From NCBI GenBank assembly GCA_017506865.1, contig JAFCMP010000501.1, positions 372,001 through 436,000 on the forward strand: a DNA stretch of 64,000 nucleotides, written 5' to 3'. Under the pieces are notes generated by a model, which ran no database searches, was not told the origin of the DNA, and worked only from the letters and a program-made list of their open reading frames with translations. The stretch comes from Tribonema minus (Eukaryota > Sar > Xanthophyceae > Tribonematales > Tribonemataceae). This document shows positions 12,601 to 24,754 of this stretch, piece by piece. A program made the position numbers and the translations under genes. Every line of letters starts with the position of its first letter. Within the stretch, counting starts at the first letter, position 1.

Positions 12601-13020
12601 GTTTGTCAGTAGCATCATGTGCCATCGTGTCAGCAGAGTCAGCAAGCGCTGACAGCTGGTCGTTGCAGCCGCTAACCCATCACGTCACGTGCGCTCTCCA
12701 GGCGGTCGGCGCCGATGCTCGCTGCAGCAGTGCTCCGCTTTCACAATATGACACGCCGTGCCGCTGCCCTTCAACCTGTCAACTCGCGCACATAGGCCAT
12801 GAGGACTAGCCGCAGCAGAGTAGCCGCACGCCGCAACTCCTCTGCGTCTGACCAAAGCAACGGCCGCAACAGCGGAGGTGCCGATGCCGCTGGCGCCGCC
12901 GAAGGCGGCGGTGCTGCCGCTGAGATCGCTGTCGATGGCGGTGTGGGCATGGATGCAGCAGCAGCAGATGCCGCCGCTGCTGCTGCTGCTGCTGCTGTCC
13001 CCGTTCTGGAGGAACTGTGA
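6682..13020 (+). CDS. RGG/proline-rich protein with two double-stranded RNA-binding domains (about 1075 aa)
   Basis: Proposed exons: 6682-8620, 9520-9693, 10969-11858, 12796-13020; phases 1, 1 and 0 agree and the total is 1076 codons. Residues 1 to about 580 are low complexity: Gln/Tyr/Pro/Ser-rich, then Arg-Gly-Gly and Pro-Pro runs (RGGRGPPPMM, GGRGGRGPPRG), typical of disordered nuclear RNA-binding tails. A first dsRBD spans about 585-662, with the FEYAQRMKW helix, EYTAFLHVAGKRYGPGKG strands and the KEAKARA helix continued across the exon 1-2 junction. A second, more divergent dsRBD-like unit lies at about 863-980, ending in VSPVKRAAKHLACARML. Between them is an Ala/Glu/Asp-rich linker. The arrangement recalls ILF3/NF90 or other dsRBD adaptors, but no catalytic domain is seen. 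The last exon (start at an AG before 12796) is the weakest part. The start ATG at 6682 has GCCGCC upstream. Confidence 0.7.
9639..10130 (+). repeat. Four tandem exon-plus-intron units in the dsRBD gene
   Basis: A block starting GACCAGG recurs at 9639, 9769, 9895 and 10044. Each copy contains an Ala/Glu-coding segment, and the first three have a GTATGN/GTATAT donor (at 9694, 9824, 9950) followed by a TGGCAAAGTTGAAGTA intronic segment. Copy 1 is the 3' half of proposed exon 2; copies 2 and 3 keep plausible splice borders; copy 4 is decayed. Confidence 0.85.
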
Positions 13021-15634
13021 TAAACGTCAGCTGGGTGCAGCTGCGCGCGGAGACGCACGATAGCTGAGCACTGCCACGGTGGCTCACTGCGGTGGATCAT
13101 GTGTGTGCGGCATTTGCGGCAGCATGCGCGCGGGTGCTAATCTAGCACCTTCGGCGGACAGACAAAAACGGAGGGACAAAAACGGAGAGACAAAATGAAG
13201 AGAGAAAAGAAAACGTAACATGCATGTGGCATGGTGCCATGTGCCGCTGGTGTGCGCAGCCGCATGTAGGTGCATGCCGCTCCGTTTTCAGCGGCAGCAA
13301 TGCTCCAGGAGGGGAGGGGGCATTTTGTTAGAGGGGGGGGGGGTTACAGGGGGGTTGGGGGGCGTATATCGCCATGCAATCTCACGTCGCATGGTGGTAC
13401 AAGAGTCAGTGTGATTGGGGAGCACTGGGGTGCAGCAGTCTTTACGGTTGTGTGCGTCTCCATTGCGCTACCATTGAGCGCCATGTGAGGTCAGCGTGCC
13501 TAGGTAGTGGAGGCAAGGAGGCACGTTCATCGACTCGAATTGTAAAACACCGGTGCTCCTACCCACTGTGTAACAAAGAAGGGGGGGGGGGGGAGGGGGG
13601 GATGCTTTGCGTAACATGGATCAAGTAGCGCTGTATGCGGTTGTTTGTTGCAGCAGAAGGGAAAGCCACGCGCTGCTTCTGTCAGGAGACTGTTTGTTGC
13701 CATTACTTGGGGCGAGAGTGGTGGTGGCAAAGTCAGTGATTCTGACACAGCGGCTCCGTTGGGCTATTGCGGTCGTGCAAGAGGGCGCACTTCTGCTGCA
13801 ACACCAAATATTGAATACCGAGATGTCCATGTGACTACACCATCAGCTTCATCCACAGCAAAAGCTTCTTTGCGTGGCTAAGACTTTTTGGGTCACTTCA
13901 AGGCCCGTTGTGACTGTCGGTGTCCAGCTGTGGACACCGCTCATTCAGTGCATTGTGAGCGCTTGTTGTCGCGCATGTGCTCTTCCAGTGTTGCGTGTGG
14001 CGCCTACTGCACGCAGCTGCATACCTTCAAGGGCGCATGCACCGTTAAGCTGCGCAGTGGCTGCAGCATGCCTCAGCAGTTGCATGTGTATTATGCACAT
14101 CACATATATTGAGTGCGATGACACAAGCCAGTGTGTACTGGTTTGCTCAGTTGTCACCCAGACGCGACGCAGTGCGACACACTTCTTGTGCACCTGAGAA
14201 GGTTGAGGCTGCAAGATGTGTGTGCGCAGGCCTGGCTCGTATGCAGCTCATGCCAGGCAAGTGAATTGGTGGCATCAATGTGATGGTCCATTACACCATT
14301 ACTTGCCTCTGTCGTCAAGTATGTCAGATGTCGTAATTGCTATACGCATTGTGGAAGTGGTCAGTGAGTATGCACAATTCCAAGGTGTCTCGTGACGCAC
14401 GCAAGCGCTGCTGGGTAAGGCTACATTCGAACATGTCTTGCCCCATATGCTGTACTACACGTAGAGTTGTATATACCTGCATTAGGTACACTCTGGTGTA
14501 CCACCGCAAGGGCATTGTGTGTGAAACAGTTATGTCAAGTGCACTGGACATCATATCAGCAAGTGCTGGTTGGCAGCGTGCCAATGTGGTGGCTATAATG
14601 AATTTAATAAAGTAGATGAATTATCGGTTAAACGTTTTATAGGTTCAAAGTTTTGTCAGTCCTCGGTCAATGTGAAATCACAAAATCTTGTGCTGAGACT
14701 CCTGTGTAGTCAAAGGCAGCAAGGCTGAGCCTTGCAGGTAGTTATGTTATGTGCAGGCAGAGGGCACTTGAGGTAACTGAAACTGGTATTGCGTTCTACA
14801 ATTTGTTTTCTATTTCCCAGCAGCCAATGCCTGGTTTACGTGTGTATGAAGTAGTGAATTTGGACAGGCTCTCAAAGCTGTTGTTTCAGACTTTTCTACA
14901 TGAGCAAGCCGCCCTTGAGTGTGGCAAAGTAGGACTGAAAGTGGTGCCCTGCCATCGGTGGCACAGGGTGAACCCTGGGGTTCTATGTAAGTGCACCGCC
15001 TACTACATGAAAAGTCATGCTGTAATCATTGAAGTACGCATCCATCATTGAAACAGTCAGCATGACATGGGGAAGTACTCTCACGTGCCCAGTGCATTTC
15101 ATTTTTCGAGAATGATCTTGTCAGAATTTCAGGCCTGTTGTAGACGACTTGAGTGCAACAGGTTTTAAGATTAGATTGAAGCGGCAGAGAGACTGACTTC
15201 CAGCGCTAGCGCCTGACTTCTAAACCCTAGGGCTTGCACCCAACAGGTTGCGCCAGTTGCGCTGGCGGCTTAAGCAACTGGCAATATTGGCAAGTTGACT
15301 CTCGAGTATTACTCATTACTTGCGGGTCTCCTCGCAAGTCTTGCCTAGGTTTATTCGTCAACTGGGGTTAGTCATGACCGTAACCTAACCCTAGCCCTTA
15401 TGTAAGCTGTATGGGCCTTAATAGTGACTGTAGAAGGACCAGATGCTTTAACAAGACTTGCGCCAGTTGCGCCATGGCTTAAAGCTAGTTGAGCCTGGCT
15501 TAAAACCTAAACTCACTTGCGCCAACGCCGTCTGAATTTAGGCGCTAGCCCTGCCGACTTCTCATGTACGTATGGACTTGTATTGTACAGTCACTGAACC
15601 ACCCTTGTGCCAAAGAGCTGAAGGTTCAAGTGAA

Positions 15635-15734
15635 ATATGATTGGTATGCCTTGCTGTTGCAGTCGTATATTCATCTGTGTGCCAATATGATTGGTAGGCT
15701 TTGCTGTTCTAGTTGTATATCCATCAGAGTGCCA
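15635..15734. repeat. Two-copy direct repeat, period 50 bp
   Basis: The block ATATGATTGGTA...GCCTTGCTGTT...TGTGTGCCA recurs with several mismatches at 15635 and 15685. It lies in non-coding DNA. Confidence 0.8.
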
Positions 15735-16575
15735 CGGACATGAGTAATAGCTACTGGCAGTTGTGTCGTGCAGCTTGAGCTGGTTACCGCAGCTGCTTCT
15801 ACACTACATATTGCGGAGTTGTGTTCTCATAAAGCCTGCTTGGGGGCACCTTGTATCGGAACCGAGCCTACTGCATCTGTTATCTGGCCTGTACGATTTG
15901 CAGCAGCGCCATCTCAACTTGTACCACGCATATGCTGACCCAGTGTCCACGTGTTTGCAGCGCCAATACACAGGCATACAGTGGCACACATGCATGCTTG
16001 TTTTACCACCAATGCCAGGTGCGTTTGTGCCTTGTGGAGGCAATCGGCAAGAGGGCAACATCTGCACAGTGGCTTTACGTTGTTGGTTGCTTTGCCTGTG
16101 ACCAGCTGCCAAGATCTGCCTTCGCCCTGCTGCCATTCGCGCTTGGAGGGGGGCGGCGGCGGGGGGGGGGGGTCACTGCTGCAAGGCTTGCAGAAGGTCA
16201 CAAGAGGTTTGCTGGCATTCTGTTGTCACGCCAAACATGCTGCAGGCTGATTTGCTGCATCACATGGCAGATGTAGTGGGGGAAATGGGATTGTTGGATG
16301 GAGCATTGTAGCAACAGCTGCTGCCTTGCAACACGGCTCTTGCATGGCTGGGTCATGCTGTGTTGTGGCAGTCTACAATAAGTGAATGAAAAACATTTAT
16401 TTTTGTTCACATGGTGTCTGTAATGTTGCACCCCAATCTTCTTGATTGTTTTACAGACGCCACCACTGCTTGACAGTTTAAATTGCCTTCTCTATGCGTT
16501 TTTGACAGTGTGCGGAATGCTACACTCTACACCACGGACATCAGTGGTGATGATTGTATCACACCGATCAACAGG

Positions 16576-16771
16576 AAGGCATCTGTGTGAGCTCTTTGCA
16601 TGGGCATTTTGACTCGAGAGGTTTGTGGTGTCTGCATGTGACTGAAGGTGCTGCATGGAAGTTCAATAGCACAAAGGCATCTGTGTGAGCTCTTTGCATG
16701 GGCATTTTGACTCGAGAGGTTTGTGGTGTCTGCATGTGACTGAAGGTGCTGCATGGAAGTTCAATAGCACA
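16576..16771. repeat. Two-copy direct repeat, period 98 bp
   Basis: The segment starting AAGGCATCTGTGTGAGC and ending at GTTCAATAGCACAA is present twice with near-perfect identity, at about 16576 and 16674. It is non-coding. Confidence 0.92.
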
Positions 16772-17069
16772 AGTTGCTGGAGCAATGGCAATGTTTTTTT
16801 TTCGAGTGCCCTGCACGCATGTCGGCTCACAGTACACGAGCAGTTCACAAAACGTTCAGCCAGGCCTGTGGATCGCAGCCAAATAGCGTCGTCGCTTATG
16901 GTATTTGTCTCGGCAGCACGCCATTTATTTACAACATCTGGTTTTGCCACACAATGGCTTGCACGACACTGTGCAAAGACAACGCATTGTGAGATGCGTG
17001 CAGCACATGCCAACATGACAACGCGCCACGATGCTCAACAGCGGCACTACGTGTATCCACCAAGGGCAG

Positions 17070-17980
17070 TTACATGAGGTCCTCCGGCGTAATCTCCACG
17101 TCTTCTAGGGGGCACTCCTCCTCATACTCCCCCCCGCCGCCTCCCCCCTCGAGCGGCACAACCGCATACCGCAGCTCGCATGACACGCTGGCACCGACCC
17201 CCGCCGCCGCGGCCGCCGGCCCTCTCGCCAGCACCACATAGCAGCTGCCCGTGCCACCCGGTGGAAGTGCCGGCAGCGACCGTTCGGCTGCCACGGCAAC
17301 AACATCGGGGTCGCTGGACTCGCAGTGTACAGTGACGCGTGCGAGGCGGTGCACGGCGCCGGCGGCGACGCCCGCGCTGCCTGCGCGACGGTTGCAGGGT
17401 GCAACGCAGGTTGAGCACTGCCACAGTGAGGCCGATGGACTTGGCACATTATGCAGTCAAAGCTACTGGTTACGCAGGTGCTTGAGGAAGACATGGGGTA
17501 GCGAACAAGTCTCGATGCAGAAGCGCAGCTACTTCGCAAAGCAAGCTGTGTATGACTGTTTTGCCTGCCATTACAGGCAGCGACAACCCAGATTCCCTAT
17601 GCAGAAGAAGAAAGCAACTCAAAGAAGTCAAAGGACAGTGGCACAAAAAGGCACCCTGCACAACACCCAGGGGCGTCAATTCCAACACCGCAACTGAGCA
17701 GATGTAACATACGTATACAGCATTGCAGCACAGAGCATGCATGCATACCTGCGGGGGCCACGGCCGCGCCGCCGCCCGCGCGCCGTGCTGCACGCGATCG
17801 GCTCGACACGTCAAACTGCAGCACCACGTGCGCGCCGACCGCGTGGCGCGTGCACAAAACGCCGCACTCCGCCGCAGGGTCCGCGAGCTCCGTGGCAGCG
17901 CTCGAGCGGCGCACACGCCCGAGGTGCGCGAACGAGAGCGACAGCGCTAGCTCCGGGACGCGGCTCGCGCTGCTCTGGAG
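17070..17980 (-). CDS. Gamma-COP appendage-like exons (part of the VPS39 model, exons 7-8)
   Basis: Exon 17980-17749 (acceptor GCCGCAG|CTCCAG, donor CCGCAG|GTATGC) and exon 17380-17070 (acceptor CGCGCAG|GCAGCG, stop TAA) join in phase 1. The translation follows the beta-sandwich half of the coatomer-gamma appendage: a Cys-Thr-(Lys/Arg)-His motif, a V-Q-F-D strand, S-L-P...G-(S/T)-C-Y, and the acidic E-(D/E)-E-x-x-L-E-D-(V/L)-E-(I/V)-T end. In gamma-COP this region is followed by a platform subdomain, which is missing here. There is no start codon or clathrin-adaptor trunk nearby, so these exons must belong to an upstream gene or be a fragment. Confidence 0.8.
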
Positions 17981-20900
17981 CTGCGGCGCAGTGAGGGCGC
18001 GCGGATGGTGTAATGCGTGCGTGTTGAGAGAGAGGGTGCAGGCGCGCAAGCTGCAGGGTGATATAGCCGCAGACGACAAAGTCTAGATGTTTGCGGCAGC
18101 TCCAGATCGCTGAATGCGCGCGGAAGTGACAGTTGACCCTCTGTGGCCTTGATCGCACTGCTCTGGAGCAGTGCCACTGAACCAGAAGGGACCAAACACA
18201 TTAGTGAGTTGCAGGCATTGTTTGAAGCACAGAAGGTGCCGCTCAGCTTGGCTGGATCACCTTGAGGAGCACTAGCTTGCATAGAGCATGGCAATAGCGT
18301 ACTCAATGCAGCTGTTGCGCGCACTGGGATTGGCGTAAGCCTGTGGCTCCTACTTGAGTGCCTAAACCTGGGCGCCGAAATGCAATTTGCATTGAGCTAC
18401 AGCATGGTCATCAATGATATAATTGTCTGACATGACCACAGATCTCACATCAATGCTCACATATTGCTATGCATACCAAGAGCACAACTCATCACATTTA
18501 CCACAACACTTGCATGCAAATTGTTGGCTGTCGTATGTGTCCGGGCTTCACATCAAAGCCTTTGTCATGCATGGCGTTTGGAATTTCGACTCAAAACCTC
18601 ATCTCACATTTAAGCATTTCTGCTCACGATCACATGCACAGGCTCCTGGGCGCAGGCCGCAACACATGACAACCCCCGCGCTCACCTGTATGAGCTCGTA
18701 CTTGACGTTGACAAAGTCCGCGCGGCACAGCGAGTGCACCACCTGCGCCTGCCGCAGCCGGCTCTCGTGGTGACGCACGGCGGGCCCAAAGAACCCGCTG
18801 AGCCGTGCCAGCGGCACGTCACCAGGCAGCGCGTCCAGCGCCTTCAGCGGGTCCACACGCGCGTAACGCCGCTCCAGCAGCGCCACCGCCCTCTCCAGCC
18901 CCGCGTCCCCCCCCTCCCCCCCCTGCCCCCGCTGCGCCAGGTACGCCTTCAGCAGGCACAGGTACACGTCGCTGCCGTCGCCGCCGCCGCCGCCAGCGTC
19001 CGCCGCCGCCTCCTCCGCTGCCGCGTCGCCGCCGCCCTCTGCTGCCGCCGCCGCGGCGGCGCTGCGCTGCCTGAGCTCCGCCGCCGCCGCCGCTTTCGCC
19101 GCCGCGCGCTGCTCCCAGATGCGGTCGCAGTACTCCTCCGCGAGCGCGGCGTCGCGCAGCTGCGCCACGTAGATGTGCAGCACCGCGTCGTGGCGGCCGA
19201 GGCGGCTCAGCAGCAGCGCGTGCTCGTGCAGGAAGTGCGACGGGACGACGGCGAGCAGGCGCGCCGCGCTGTACGAGCGCGACGCGCGCAGGAATGTGCG
19301 CAGCCGCCGCCGGTACGCCGACACCTCGCCCGCGCTGCTGCCGCCGCCGCTGCCGCCGCCACTGCCGCCGCCGCTGCCGCCGCCGCCGCTGCCGCCGCTG
19401 CCGCCGCCGCCGCCGGCGGAGTCGAGCTGCTGCTGCTGCTGCTCCGCCAGCACGCCTTCCATCAGCAGGTATGCTAGTTCGTCGTGCAGGGGAGCAGTCG
19501 CGGCGTCCCCCACCGCAGAGTCCCCCACCAGGTGCTCCAGGTAGGTGATGGCGAGTGCGCGGCCGTCCGTCAGCGGCAGCGCCCCGCTGGTGTCAGCGCC
19601 AGCACCGCCGCTGCTGTTGCTGTCTGTGTGTGTGTGCACGGTGAAGAGGGTGCGCAAGGTGCAGAGAAGAGGGCAACAAGCATGCATGCTGCAGCTGCTT
19701 TCGGGCCTGCAGTATGCATTCGAGGATGCTCTTCATGGCTGTGCACTTGAAGTATGGGCAGTGGCTGTAACTCGCAGCATTGAGCAATCGAGAGCAGTGA
19801 TGACTTTACAGGACAGAGCGGCATGATTTGAACCTGTTAGCAGCTGCGGTGCCCAGGAGGCGAAGCACGAAGGCATTATTTACCGAAGTTTGAGAACAAC
19901 GCCCTTCGAGGAGCGTCACCAGTGACAGTATACATCCTCGTCTGTTGGCTTTGAAGTTATCTAAAAAAAGACATGCAGGCCGACCACATGGTCACCCAGT
20001 GAGTGTGCCTGCACTGCGAGCCCATGGACCTCCAAGAGCGACGTGGCACACACACTTAGCTTCGGTGAGAAACACACCACGCAGCTGAAAATTCTGGGAA
20101 ACAAACACAGCCCCCTGCTTTCTGAAGTACTTCAAAGCATTATCAGTGAATTTCCTCAAACTGTGCTGAACCACAACATGGTGTTGCGGCGCTGCAGAAG
20201 AGCTGCTCGCCTCGACGTAGCACTACAGCATCACCACTGCACAAGCTCACGCATGCGACACGAGGTGCCAACGGCTGCTGCTGCTGCCATCACCAGGCCG
20301 CGCAGCAAGCAGGCTGACAATGCCCTACGAGGGCAGCCTGTGGTTGAGCGCTGCCTTTGCAGCGCTGGCCGCATACGTGTGTGCGATTCACGCAGCCGGT
20401 GCTTCCACACTGCAGAATCACAATCTCGTGGAGGCTGCATCCTCGTAGTCAATCATACCCGCAATCATGACTGCACTCACCACTGGCATCAGGCCGGAGA
20501 GTGACGCCTTTGAGCAGCGTGACTGCCGCCTGGGGCTGCGCGCCGGCGCCGCACAGCCGCTGCCGCCGCCGCCGCTGCTGCCGCCGCCCGCCCCCTGTCC
20601 CCTCCCCCGTGAAGACCGTCAGACCCAGCCGCGGGTCCGCTTGCAGCAGCGCGGGAGCCGCTCGGAGCGCCAGAGGCGGATGCTCAGCATCATCTGAGAA
20701 CCAAAGCGATTGGAGGTACTGCGCTACCCAGCGTCGGTACTGTGCTTTGTTCCAGCCTCCAGCGCCAACGCAGCGCTCCTCGGAGAGCAGCCCCAGGGCC
20801 TCGCGGTGCAAGCCTTTGGATCTGTCAGCGGGCGAGATGGCGGACAGGGTATTGCATTGCACTTGAGCTTGCAAGTGGCGCGATGTCGTCACGCATGTGG

Positions 20901-23900
20901 AGCGACACTACAGCTTGCGCAATGCCATGGGCGGTTGAGCATGATGAGGGCACTAGTCACAGGAGCGCTGAGCTCTCTGGTTGAATCTGCACTGGTGCCG
21001 CCGCTTCTCAGAGGCAGCATTGCTGCCGTGCTCCGCATTACATAATCATGAATAGGCTGCAAGGTCTGGCACAGCATTGGTCACTTGAACACGAAGCAGC
21101 AGTCAATACATGCCCAACAACTATGTCAAGCCTTCCATTGCAGTCTCACGACCCGCCTAGATGCACTGCACGAGCCCCCGCACCCCCCACGCAGCAGACG
21201 CACTTCACCACTGCCCCGCAGCGCGTACCTGTACAGCCACAGCAGCGCCTCCACAAAGGGCGCGCCGGCCGCCGCGAGCACCGGCGCGGTGGCGCTCAGA
21301 TCGCAGTGGCACGGACGCGACGCGTCGCTGAGCTGCGCGATGATCGCCTCGCGCCGCGGCGGCGCGCAGTGCAGCCGCGCGCTCACCAGGACCGTCTCCA
21401 GCAGCGCCGCCTCCGCCACCGCCGCCGCCACCGCGCCGCCGCTGCTGCCGCCGCCGCCGCCGCCGCCGCCTTCCGCGCCCGCTTCCGCCGCTGCCGCCGC
21501 GTCGCTGATCGCTGCCTGCTGCTTCTCGAGGTACAGCGTGAGCGCCGCTGCGGCGCGGCTCAGGCTGGCACCGGCCAGGGGGCGCGGGGGCGCGTCCCCC
21601 CCCCCTCCGCCTGCGGGGGGGAGCAGGGACCCCCTGGGCAGGTCGGGGGGGAGCAGCGAGGGGAACAGGCCCACGACGTGCGGCAGCGGCGCGCCCGCCT
21701 GCAGGAAGTGCGAGACGGCGCCCTCGTAGTCGCCCCAGGAGAACAGGTCGTACGCGTAGCGCTCGTGTACGGTAGGTATCGCGACGCCGCCGAGCAGCGC
21801 CGCGTCGCCGCCGCACATGTCGCACAGGCGCAGGGCCTCTTTGTAGCTGCCGGCGTCCACCAGCGTCTCCACCTGGAACTGGATGGGGATCATCTTGAGC
21901 AGGTTGACGGTCTGAGCCGTGCCGATGTAGCTGGGGGGGCGGGGGGGGGGAGGGGAGGAGGGGGGGGGGGGTGTCGATTGGGCCCGTCAAGTGTCGTGTG
22001 CTGCGTGCTTGCAGTTTGCACATGCGGATGGGAGTGCATGTCGCTCATTTTTTGCACTGGCACAAAGAGCCTTGTGTGTGAGTCCAGCATACATGCCACA
22101 AATGAATCTCACACAATGTGTGATTTGCAGGTTTACTGAGCAATGTCCAAAGACGCGCTCTGCATGTGCATTCATGCAATGCACAACGGAATTACGCATT
22201 TTGCATATCCAAATTTGATTCCTTGCCAATGCAAGCTGGGGACTGCCCCAATTTGGGATGCTCAGGAAGGACACTGTCATCCGCAGTGATGATGTACTTA
22301 GTACCCATATTGAACCGTGACATCGCCATATGCAGCATTGCGCATGTCTATAACATCATTTAAAGAAGCACGTTGACAAGCATCTCAGCGTCTACGTGCG
22401 TAAGCGACTTCAACAAATCGAAGAGCTAGCAGGGCAGACCAGCTCAATTTGGTCAGCGAACACGCATGCACGACGTTGTCCCATACAGTCAGACGAGCTC
22501 ATGTGTTGTAGCCATGTATGCCTGTTGAGCGTGCTGCATTTGACAGTGCGTGCTCACTATTCGCTTTGAGGAGAGGCATCCCCGGCATTGAAGCTCACAA
22601 CATGCATGGAACTTCATGATGGAAGTGTATGCCTGTCGGCACACCACCACTACACCTAACACCAAAAACATAACATGTGCTACTGTCCGCTCCACCTCGC
22701 CGTGCACACGCTGCCGCTCACGTCAACGACCAGAATTGCATACACATCAAACACACCTACGCCTTAGATGACGACACGCACAACACCCGACCGCGCCGCC
22801 GCGACCATACACGTGCGCGCGCACCTGTAGCCGCCGCGCGGCCCGCTCGCGCTGCACCCCGCCATGCACACAACGCCGCTCATGTCGATGATCTGCACGG
22901 GCGCGAGCGTCGCCGCGTCGTGCACCTCCACCTGGCTGGGCAGCGCTGCCACGAAGAACGCCACCGTGAGCTGCGCGGCGAGCGGCGGCCCGCTCCAGCT
23001 GAGCCGCTCGTCCTGCCCCTCCCCCCCCGCGTTCAGGTCCATCAAGACCCCCTTGGAGCTCGTGGACAGCAGCACGCGCGCGCCGCGCGCCGCGCTCGCG
23101 CCGAGCGTCAGCATCACGTTCCCCGCGGGGGACGGCGCGGCAGCGGGCTGAGCGCTGCTGCTGCTGCTGCCAGGGGCGCTGGCGGCGGCGGCGGTGCCGT
23201 TGAGCTGAAGGGGCGGCGACACGGCGCCCGAGTCGCAGTCTATGAGGTAGTACTCGCCTTTCATGGAGAGGACGAGTTTGCCGCCGGGGCGCGCGCCGTG
23301 GCGGCTGTCGCCCGCAGTCGCCTGTCACAAGCGCGCAGAGCGGTTTGGTCGGTTTAGGCATGCTGGCGAGGCGCTGCACTCTGATGCTGCTGGCGGTGCT
23401 TGCGAACACCAGAGATACCGAGCTCACGACATGCATATCAGGGCACAACGTCCAGCTCCTGAGTGTTGTTTGCCATGGCGTAGGCTCCACGCGTATGCAG
23501 GTGACAGTAACTGCTACGCAGCCCTGTGCAAGGGCAGAAGCAGGCGCTCCACACTGTTGCGATCTGTTTGTTTACAATGGCTCCATACTTCAACAAAGTG
23601 GACGACGAGCACAGTAGGCGTCTGCAAACAGCAAGTCGGTTGGGCATTGCCCTGCTGCCTTGTCAAAGTTCCATACTGACCACATTGCAGCTGTGTGCTG
23701 CACTGCCAGTTTGTCAACAGAGCATTGTGCAGTGTGCCCGCAGCAGCGCCAGTGTGCGGCATCCGTTGCTAGAATCGTAGAAACTCCGCATTAAGGCGCC
23801 AAAACACTGCGTCGGTAGTCAGCTCATGCGCACTTCAACTCTCGTAGATCTTGCAGTGCGACGCTACTTCAAACATCTGTTCGCTGCAGTGCGCCTGTGT

Positions 23901-24754
23901 GACGCGTGCACGCTCACTTAGAATCAACAGCTCACTGATTCGCGCTGTGAACCGCGACTCTGTTAATCTCACCTGGCCGTCCCTGGGAGGCACGCATGTC
24001 ATCGCACGCGGCGTGTCCACCAGTGGCAGCTCGCGTCGCAATATGACGCCCACCGACTGCCAACTGAAAACCTGCAGTCGCAAAAGCGTTGTGAACGGCA
24101 AATGGGAGCATAAGATGCTGCAGTCGCGGCGGGCACTAATGGGGGAGCAGCAGCAGACCTGCATGTATCTGCTCTCTGAGTGCGTTCAACGTGAGCTGGC
24201 TGATTGTGTGCCGTCTGTCAACAAGGAGAAGAAGTCCGATGATGAGCAGCACACCGCCTGAAACATGAGCCAAGTTAACTTTGCAATATGATAAGGATGC
24301 ACAGCCATATGCTCTCTTGCACACCGCTTCAAGTCCGTACCTGCAGTCGCTTCTTGCCACCGACATAGAGCAGGTGATTTGCCTCGTCGAAGCAGAAACA
24401 GGATGCCCCTTTCGTCTCGGGGATGCTTATGATCGGCCTGTAGGTATGAAGATCGTAGGCCATGAGCTGACCGTCGATGATCCCAAGCACTGCTCTCCAC
24501 TTTTCCACAGCGGCGAGACCAGCGACGGGCTTGCGATCCTTCCCCCCTCCCTTTCTGAGCACCTCGACAAGCTGGCATTCGAATGATCCGGAACGGATAG
24601 CATTGGTGGTATCTCCGCGGCACTCGTGCACCACCAGACTGCCCTCCGCTGTGCCTGTGAACAGTCGTTCTCCTCCGCTGGCAGCTGCTATTGAAGCCAC
24701 CTTGGGGGTGTTGAGCCCAATCAAGGCAGACAGCTCGAACGCTGCCCTAGTCAT
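17070..24754 (-). CDS. VPS39: VPS39/Vam6-type vacuolar sorting protein ending in a coatomer-gamma appendage-like domain
   Basis: Exons (minus): 24754-24341, 24071-23973, 23321-22825, 21930-21229, 20821-20481, 19623-18686, 17980-17749, 17380-17070. All phases agree and the total is 1178 codons. Residues 1 to about 330 form a CNH-type beta-propeller (MTRAAFELSALIG start; GEYYLIDCDSG). About 340-1000 are clathrin-repeat helices with family signatures: VHERYAYDLFSWGDYEGAV, HVVGLFPSLLP, RALAITYLEHLV, LAEEYCDRIW, DVYLCLLKAYL. VPS39 is the HOPS subunit that binds Rab7 for late-endosome/vacuole fusion; VPS3/TGFBRAP1 (CORVET) is the near alternative. The usual C-terminal Cys-X2-Cys domain is absent. 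Instead exons 7-8 encode sequence like the gamma-COP ear (ECGVLCTRHAVGAHVVLQFD, GTGSCYVVLARGP, EYEEECPLEDVEITPEDLM). Human VPS39 is about 880 residues. The exon 6-7 link is an inference; exons 1-6 are firm. Confidence 0.83.

Larger units (their letters stand above)
13021..17069. other. Gene-poor 4-kb stretch
   Basis: I see no supportable exon on either strand. The stretch holds poly-G runs (around 13330-13350 and 13580-13600), a 50-bp two-copy repeat at 15635-15734, a 98-bp two-copy repeat at 16576-16771, and short CTAACCCTA motifs near 15385. The longest open frames (for example 14749-15051) have intron-like composition and no family resemblance. Confidence 0.6.

Noticed and set aside
14749..15051. 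100-residue plus-strand open frame
   Set aside because: Base composition matches introns, there is no family resemblance and no neighbouring exon.
17070..17980. A separate full gamma-COP gene
   Set aside because: No adaptin-type trunk, start codon or space for it between 17980 and 18686; the exons fit best as the end of the VPS39 model.
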